From positions 7,299,286-7,363,285 of the forward strand of contig NC_033621.1 of the NCBI RefSeq assembly GCF_001540865.1: 64,000 bases of DNA, in the 5' to 3' direction. The position numbers were made by a program, and so were the translations under genes. The DNA comes from Ananas comosus. Taxonomy: Eukaryota; Streptophyta; Magnoliopsida; Poales; Bromeliaceae. The notes beneath the pieces are model-generated. The model was not told the origin of the DNA and did no database searches. It worked only from the letters and a program-made list of their open reading frames with translations. Every line of letters begins with the position of its first letter. Within the stretch, counting starts at the first letter, position 1. Below, piece after piece: positions 58,986 through 64,000 of the stretch.

Positions 58986-59419
58986 GCGTGTTTAGCTGGA
59001 ACTGGGTGGCATAACTCTTTATGGGCGTGAAGAGCTCGAGGATCAAGACATATATATAAAATTATTTCTTAAAGTAAAGATTCCAAGGGTGCACATATAA
59101 ATATTCTGAGTAGCAAAATATGTGTTTTTTTTTTTTTAGACAGTAGATTTTTTAACTTCAACAAAAAATAGTATTATTTTTTAAAAATAATATTTTTTAA
59201 ATGATAGTTTTTTTTATTGCAACAAAAATAGTGTAATTTTTTTTTCTAAAACAATAGATTTTTTTCTAATAGCAATAAATTTTCTTTTAAATAGTAATTT
59301 TTTTTTTACTGCAACGAAAAATGGTGTTAATTTTTTAAACAATAAATGTTTTTTAACTGTACAAATTTTTATAGTGGGCGTTTGGTTGGGGGATTGGAGG
59401 GAGGTAACTAACACAGTAA

Positions 59420-59760
59420 CGCTGATAACTCTAGGGCATGTTTGGTTCGAAGTTGGAATCGAAATCGAAATCGAAATCAAAATAAGCTGGAATCGGATTC
59501 GGAATGACTCATTATCTAATTTTGTTTGGTTCATCACCTGAATCGGAGTCGGAATAAATCATTCTCATTGTCGTTGTTTGGTTCATGTGGATATAAAATA
59601 CGTAATCAAATTAATATACTAACATTATCTTTATAATATATTAATTTAAATTCAAATTAAAAATTAAATTTAAAAGTTTATATTAAAATTTTAAAATAAT
59701 GTCAAAATTTTAAATCTATATTTTTAAAAAAAAATTAAACTTTGAAGTTGAGTGAATAAT
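59420..59760. mobile_element. Possible Tourist-like MITE
   Basis: Starts ctagggcatgtttggttcg, the usual GGGCATGTTTGG end of PIF/Harbinger-type MITEs, followed by a tcgaaatcgaaa repeat and an AT-rich body. The right end is not clear. A noisy copy lies at 49300-49620. Confidence 0.4.
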
Positions 59761-59785
59761 TCAACTTCAAAGTTGAGTGGATAAT

Positions 59786-60103
59786 TCAACTTCTTCTTCC
59801 CCAGCCGTCTGGGCTGGCCGGGGAAGAAAAAGCCACTGCTTGAGCGGGATGGGACGGAGTTAGAGTGCGGCGGCCCCGGATCCAGTCGGCGAGCGCCAGG
59901 CGGCTCCGATAGAGCCAGACGGCCATGACGAAAAGGATGACGGCTAGCATGATGCAACTAACTATGAGGATCGCGACGAGGATCCCGCGGTCGCTGCCGG
60001 CGGCCTTCGCGTAGAAGTTGACGTGGTCGAAGGTGCTGCCGCTGAAGGTCGGCTGCGCGCCCTCGGCCGCCCCGCGTCGCCACCACGAGCCGCCGGCAGC
60101 CAT
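59786..60103 (-). CDS. Small single-pass membrane protein, copy E (longest open copy)
   Basis: 105 codons from ATG 60103. Layout: a short N-terminal region with MAAGGSWWRRGAAEGAQPTF; a polar segment STFDHVNFYAKAAGSDRG; one hydrophobic helix at about residues 40-62 (ILVAILIVSCIMLAVILFVMA); a basic stretch WLYRSRLALADWIRGRRTL; a Pro/Ser tail. The positive-inside rule would put the RGRR side in the cytoplasm; there is no cleavable signal peptide. The tail after SHPAQ is out of frame relative to the conserved GFFFPGQP motif of copy C, which appears in the next frame (59724-59957), so a one-base deletion has altered the end. The family is unknown to me. It is the only copy without an early stop and the best candidate for expression. 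Confidence 0.6.
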   Translation of the reverse strand: MAAGGSWWRRGAAEGAQPTFSGSTFDHVNFYAKAAGSDRGILVAILIVSCIMLAVILFVMAVWLYRSRLALADWIRGRRTLTPSHPAQAVAFSSPASPDGWGRRS

Positions 60104-60716
60104 CTGTAATAATGACCCATGCGTACTGAGCTAGGCGAGTATGGTGGTGAGGATGACGGTAGTCGAATCTGAGTTAGAGAAGGAGATAGAGAGGGAGATA
60201 GAAGGAGAATTGGGAAGGAGAATTGGGAAGGAGAAGAGGAGAAGAAGAAGGAAAAATTGGGGAAGAAGATATTATTATTTCATTGCTGTCTTCTAATTTC
60301 ATTACAATGCTACTTATAACTTCCCTATTGCGTACTGAAATGTAATTACATAAAGATAACTGCTCAAGTTGTAAAATAAGTAACTAAACAATAATGGGCT
60401 AATGTGGGCCCAATCTACCAGTGGATCTGGGCTCCTTGATCTGCCTGGTTAAGTTGGCGGATCGAGTTCCACCCGTTAGTCGCCCGCTCCACTCGGTCGT
60501 GCCCGCTCTGTTAAGCTTGGATTTTATTTACTTATGCCCCTTTGACTGACATAGATTTTGTCGTATCTCTTGACCTCAACTCTACTCTTCTCCCTCTCCT
60601 CCGATCTCTCTCCCCGCCGGCGTTACATTGCGTCTCTCGGCTCGGATGAGAAGATACTGTAAGGCCCGGACTCACCGCAACCACCTAAGTGAGGATTGTG
60701 GATGAATGGGCTCGGA
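60104..60716. other. Upstream region of copy E
   Basis: Includes a GA-rich stretch (60170-60260) and an AT-rich section. Probable leader and promoter of copy E; no TATA box was fixed with confidence. Confidence 0.4.
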
Positions 60717-61104
60717 TGCCACATACCTATGGAAAAGTTTGGATGTGCCCGGTTCACTATAAACCGACTATAAACCGACTATAAATTGTACATTAAAAAT
60801 AAAATATCGATGAGCTAATAAATTATTTAAATATTTTTATTATATTATATTTTATCTTATGTTAAATGCTCCTTCAATTATATAATATTCTGTGCAGTAT
60901 ACGAAACATCAGTATGCATTAGATGCAAAAAAAGTTTCTCCTCTCTTTCGAAATTATATGTGCATTGGGCTAAGCATTCTCTGTATCCGAATATATTTAT
61001 GTACATATACCACCTGCTCAACATTCTTTAATAGAAATTTTAAAATTAATACATCAAATATAATTTAAACTATTAGACTTTATAAATAAGGTATATTTAG
61101 TTAA
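60717..61104 (+). repeat. Duplicated segment X' (left part)
   Basis: Near-identical to 41750-42137 (gccacatacctatggaaaag ... atatttagttaa). The match stops exactly at 61104. Confidence 0.93.
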
Positions 61105-63237
61105 CTGCCCTCATCAGGATCCTACCCACTGGGGGACCCTTCAACCCCGCAGTGTCGGCTAGTAGCTAAACCTCCGAGGTAGTAACTTTTGTTTACCCGC
61201 CGTTGTCTCAGGCAAACGATGGCTATTGTAAGGTCGAGTTGAGAGAGACAGAGATATATATAAATATGTGTGTGTGTAAATTTAAGTAGTATTTTAGGAT
61301 TACTAAATATTAACAAATTCTATTACACGACGTGGTTATTCTACTAAAATTAAGAAGATTTACTTACAATCTGCAGAAAAGTTTGAAACTCTTTGATTAA
61401 CTATTAAACGAAAGCTCATTTATACTCTCTATAAGATTCAATGGAGAGGTTGTTTTGTTCGGTTTTTACTCTATAAGGATCCATCATAATAATAATAAAA
61501 TTATTCATACGATTTCTTCGTGATACATACAAAGATTTAAGTTTTTTTTTTTCTTTTTTCTATAAAAACACATTATAACATTCAAGACGAAGAGCTTTCG
61601 TCTTCACACGAAGTGACAAAATTAAAAGTTATTAAAAGAGATTATTATAAGAAGATAGTACACCGTCTAGAAATATCTCCCGAGACAGCAAATGAATTTT
61701 TAAGTATAAGATTAAAGATAGAGTCTGAAGGAAACAACGATACTTATGATGAACTAGCTTGTCACGATGAGAAATGGTGTTTCTGTTTGTTGAACAAGTT
61801 TTCAACAGAATCCTTATTTCTCGTGAGTGTTTTTTTTTCCTTTTTTTTTTTTTTCTATTCCTTAACATTTCTAATTAACCACAACCGCGGAATTTTTAGC
61901 ACGGTGCACCACTTAACCATACATGGTGTTCTTATCGGAAACTTCGGTCTCTCCTCGTTGTATACCACGCGGTCCTCGTCTCTTTCACGTGGATTTTGGT
62001 TTTTCGTACGTCAACTAGTCGAATATGTTAATCCTAGACGTCTATCACCGGGTGTTTTAGTCCTTACACCGAGTAGTACCTTTATTGACTTATTGTTGTC
62101 CACTTTAATATTTATCTATTCTTTGTAGACTGTATCTCCATAAAAAGAGACACTTGCTCTTCTGGTTAAATAAAAAAGAATGTAAAAAGTGCAAGATCCT
62201 CATCAGATAAACGTTATAAAAGTAAACAGAAACGTAAATGACAAAAAAGGATCCTCATCAAAATCCTATCAAAGAGAGGTGTAACTTGCGGAATCATCGC
62301 TAAGAGAGAACATTTGTCACAAGGAAACAACGTTATGTGTATATAGTTGTAATAAGCCGAGTAATCGGCTTAGCTTCAATGACACATTTTAATAAGAAAA
62401 TAAAATTATATGTATATAGTTGTGGTAAGCCGAGTAGTCGGCTTGGCTTCAATGACATACTCTAACTTGAGCCGACTAAACTAAAGAGTAATCAGCTTAG
62501 CGAACTAAGCTGCCACCTTCGTCTGAAGCTCCCAGTAGTAGTCATCGACGAAGTAAGGAATCGCACGAAGGGCTTCCTTCCATAACTGGCTCAGTCGCCA
62601 ATTCTTTTAGCCGAGCGTCGTTGACTTAAAGGTGTCAAAGGTTAGAGAGAGAAAGAAAGAGAGAGAGAGATGGTTAATAGAACATAGTAAAACGAGAATG
62701 TGATTCTGGTATGGAACTTCCAACCGACTAAAACTGTAGATTTTTGCTGGAACCCTCATGACAACTTTTATATATCATAAAACTTCTCAGTTCTTCGTAT
62801 TATAAGAATAAAAGAATATCTTTCTCCTAACGTGTATGATTTAGAAAGCGTAGGAAGTTTAAATAATTTAATCATATCCGGACATGAAGCGCTTCCCATC
62901 TGTTATAAACTCGGTTAATTCTATCAGAATACATGTAATATTGAAAAATTAATCATAAAAGAATTGAAAGTTATAAATATCTCAACTTAATAACATTATT
63001 TAAATAAATTTTGAAATAATTTTAAATATCAAAATACCAGTAAGACATCCATTTAAAAAATTAATTTTTTAATTTTAAACTCCTGAATAAAGTTTAGTGT
63101 AATTACTTATCCACTCTCACGGAAATGGAATAATTTTAATTAACCTTCTCAGTTCGTTGATAACGTATATAGACCACATATAATAATGAGGTGTACGATG
63201 TTAAATATAATCTACTGATTACCGGGTTATAGTTTTT
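61105..63237. other. Segment stored reversed without complementing (assembly artefact)
   Basis: Read from 63237 backwards, the letters give tttttgatattgggccatta, which is what follows agttaa in X at 42140. The match continues for about 400 bases (63237 down to about 62850) against 42140-42560. Taken base by base as complement, without reversing, the rest gives Tat-LTR sequence and a 5S-rRNA-like motif. Genes called on either normal strand here, including the 171-codon frame at 61613-62128, are meaningless. Confidence 0.9.
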
Positions 63238-63238
63238 N
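63238..63238. other. Single-N seam
   Basis: One N at the right edge of the reversed segment. Normal sequence of X' resumes at 63239. Confidence 0.95.
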
Positions 63239-63385
63239 TTAATAAGAAAGCGCGAATTGAACGTACTTTGTGATTAGATTTTGTGGGTCACATAAGAGGA
63301 ATTGTAAATTACTTTTATTAAAGAACAATTAATTTGAGGACTAAAATTTAGACATTGGTGTACCTGGTTTGGTGTAGCCAATAAT
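63239..63385 (+). repeat. Duplicated segment X' (right part)
   Basis: Matches 42700-42840 (aagcgcgaattgaacgtact ... gtgtagccaataat). About 140 bp of X just before this point is absent, presumably in the gap. Confidence 0.92.
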
Positions 63386-63657
63386 TTTGCGCTCTCCATC
63401 CAAGGTGGTTAGTAACATGGCATTTTTGTGGTGGTGACGTGGCACAGCAAGGATATCATGACACTGTCAAATTAGTATACACCTGTTGTTGTAGTGATCA
63501 CACCCCAGTCCACTGAATGGTCGTCGTCGCGGAACGATTCTGCAGCTCATTATTTGATGATGAAATATATTTAAAACGATTGAATTAGTCGTTGGATGAA
63601 CGACGAGTTGTAGACGACCGTGAAATTGAGTAATGGTGGGATTGGTCAGTGTGTGTG
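63386..63657. other. Intergenic, no gene seen
   Basis: Departs from X at gcgctctccatcc. Nothing recognised. Confidence 0.45.
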
Positions 63658-64000
63658 TCACGCCCCGGATATCTCGTTCCCCGGGCACGCCGACAAATCC
63701 GCCGTATACAAAGGGATTTCCCCTGTATACGAAGCGTCAAAGTACCAGTAGAAATACGATACTACAAACAGTAGCATAGAGCTGCTCAAAAAAACTAAAT
63801 AACTGAGTTTCATATACATAGCTAGAATCCAAAATACAAGGCTACTCGCACTGGCGAGTTAACCAACTATGTACATAAACTCCAAAACAACAACTACCTG
63901 CAGTAGGGGAAAGCCTCTAGCTCTGACTGTCGGGTAGGGCTCTAGCTCGCAACGCCCTTGCCTCGATCCTGGTCGGCGGAAGATGCAGCAGCCGGCACCT
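63658..64000 (-). repeat. Start of an LTR running off the window
   Basis: Begins tgtcacgccccggatatctc with a gtatac-rich part, the same edge type as 34853 (shared tccgcc and gtaca/gtatac layout). By analogy with the chromovirus this is the 3' edge of a minus-strand LTR. It is cut by the window end. Confidence 0.6.

Larger units (their letters stand above)
53055..60716 (+). repeat. Duplicated segment Y' (second copy, cleaner)
   Basis: Collinear with 42841-50541 and much cleaner. Contains a terminal-repeat AT-rich block, five membrane-protein gene copies, one MULE-type MITE, 37-bp tandem repeats and AT-rich promoters. It joins directly to X' at 60717. Confidence 0.9.

Noticed and set aside
61107..61151. 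Functional 5S rRNA gene
   Set aside because: Only a short 5S-like part is visible, and only after complementing the reversed segment; an LTR-borne 5S-like motif fits better.
61613..62128. 171-codon plus-strand frame with hydrophobic stretches
   Set aside because: It lies wholly in the segment that is reversed without complementing, so neither normal strand is real here.
1..64000. CRISPR arrays, bacterial operons, tRNA or complete rRNA genes
   Set aside because: No regularly spaced repeats, no cloverleaf or rRNA-like sequence on the normal strands, and all else points to plant nuclear DNA.

Overview
This is a window of plant nuclear DNA made almost entirely of nested transposable elements and old duplications. 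The organism is probably a monocot, but nothing in the sequence names a species. The evidence is two lineages of Ty3/gypsy LTR retrotransposons, plant-type MITEs with 9-bp target duplications, a plant-mobile-domain gene, AT-rich spacers, and scaffold gaps (392-416, 30986-31494, 41400-41499, plus single Ns at 35372 and 63238).

Layout. 1-12129: a chromovirus (Tekay/Del-like) retrotransposon on the minus strand (803-11284) sits inside an older, related LTR. It has ~2.7-kb LTRs, a perfect 5-bp CCTCT target duplication, an initiator-Met-type primer site and a chromodomain-like tail. Three in-frame stops and two frameshifts break its gag-pol. 12130-16466: AT-rich intergenic DNA with a MITE-like element and a 196-bp tandem duplication. 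16467-28666: a Tat-lineage retrotransposon on the minus strand with dual RNase H. It carries an antisense, apparently spliced plant-mobile-domain gene that ends tail-to-tail with pol. 28667-31575: AT-rich spacer, gap and microsatellite. 31576-41399: a second Tat element of the same family in the opposite orientation, itself hit by another LTR element at 34853 and cut off by a gap at 41400. Together the two Tat elements form a large imperfect inverted repeat.

41750-63385 is a segmental duplication with order X-Y, unique DNA, Y'-X'. Y (42841-50541) and Y' (53055-60716) each hold five copies, in mixed orientation, of a small single-pass membrane-protein gene family that I do not recognise. Only the 59786-60103 copy keeps a long uninterrupted frame; the others carry stops, insertions or truncations. 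Between the copies lie two plausible 3'-terminal exons of an unidentified gene (50702-51102) and a MULE-type MITE with captured GC-rich sequence (51774-52418, 9-bp TSD).

The most unusual observation concerns 61105-63237. This stretch appears to be written reversed but not complemented. Read backwards it continues the X duplication seamlessly. Complemented letter by letter it yields Tat-LTR sequence and a 5S rRNA-like motif. No known biology does this, so it looks like a gap-filling error, and conventional annotation of that segment is meaningless until it is corrected. Other stretches (left part of the 803-3488 LTR, right Tat LTR, the whole of Y) look like unpolished long-read sequence with many single-base indels.
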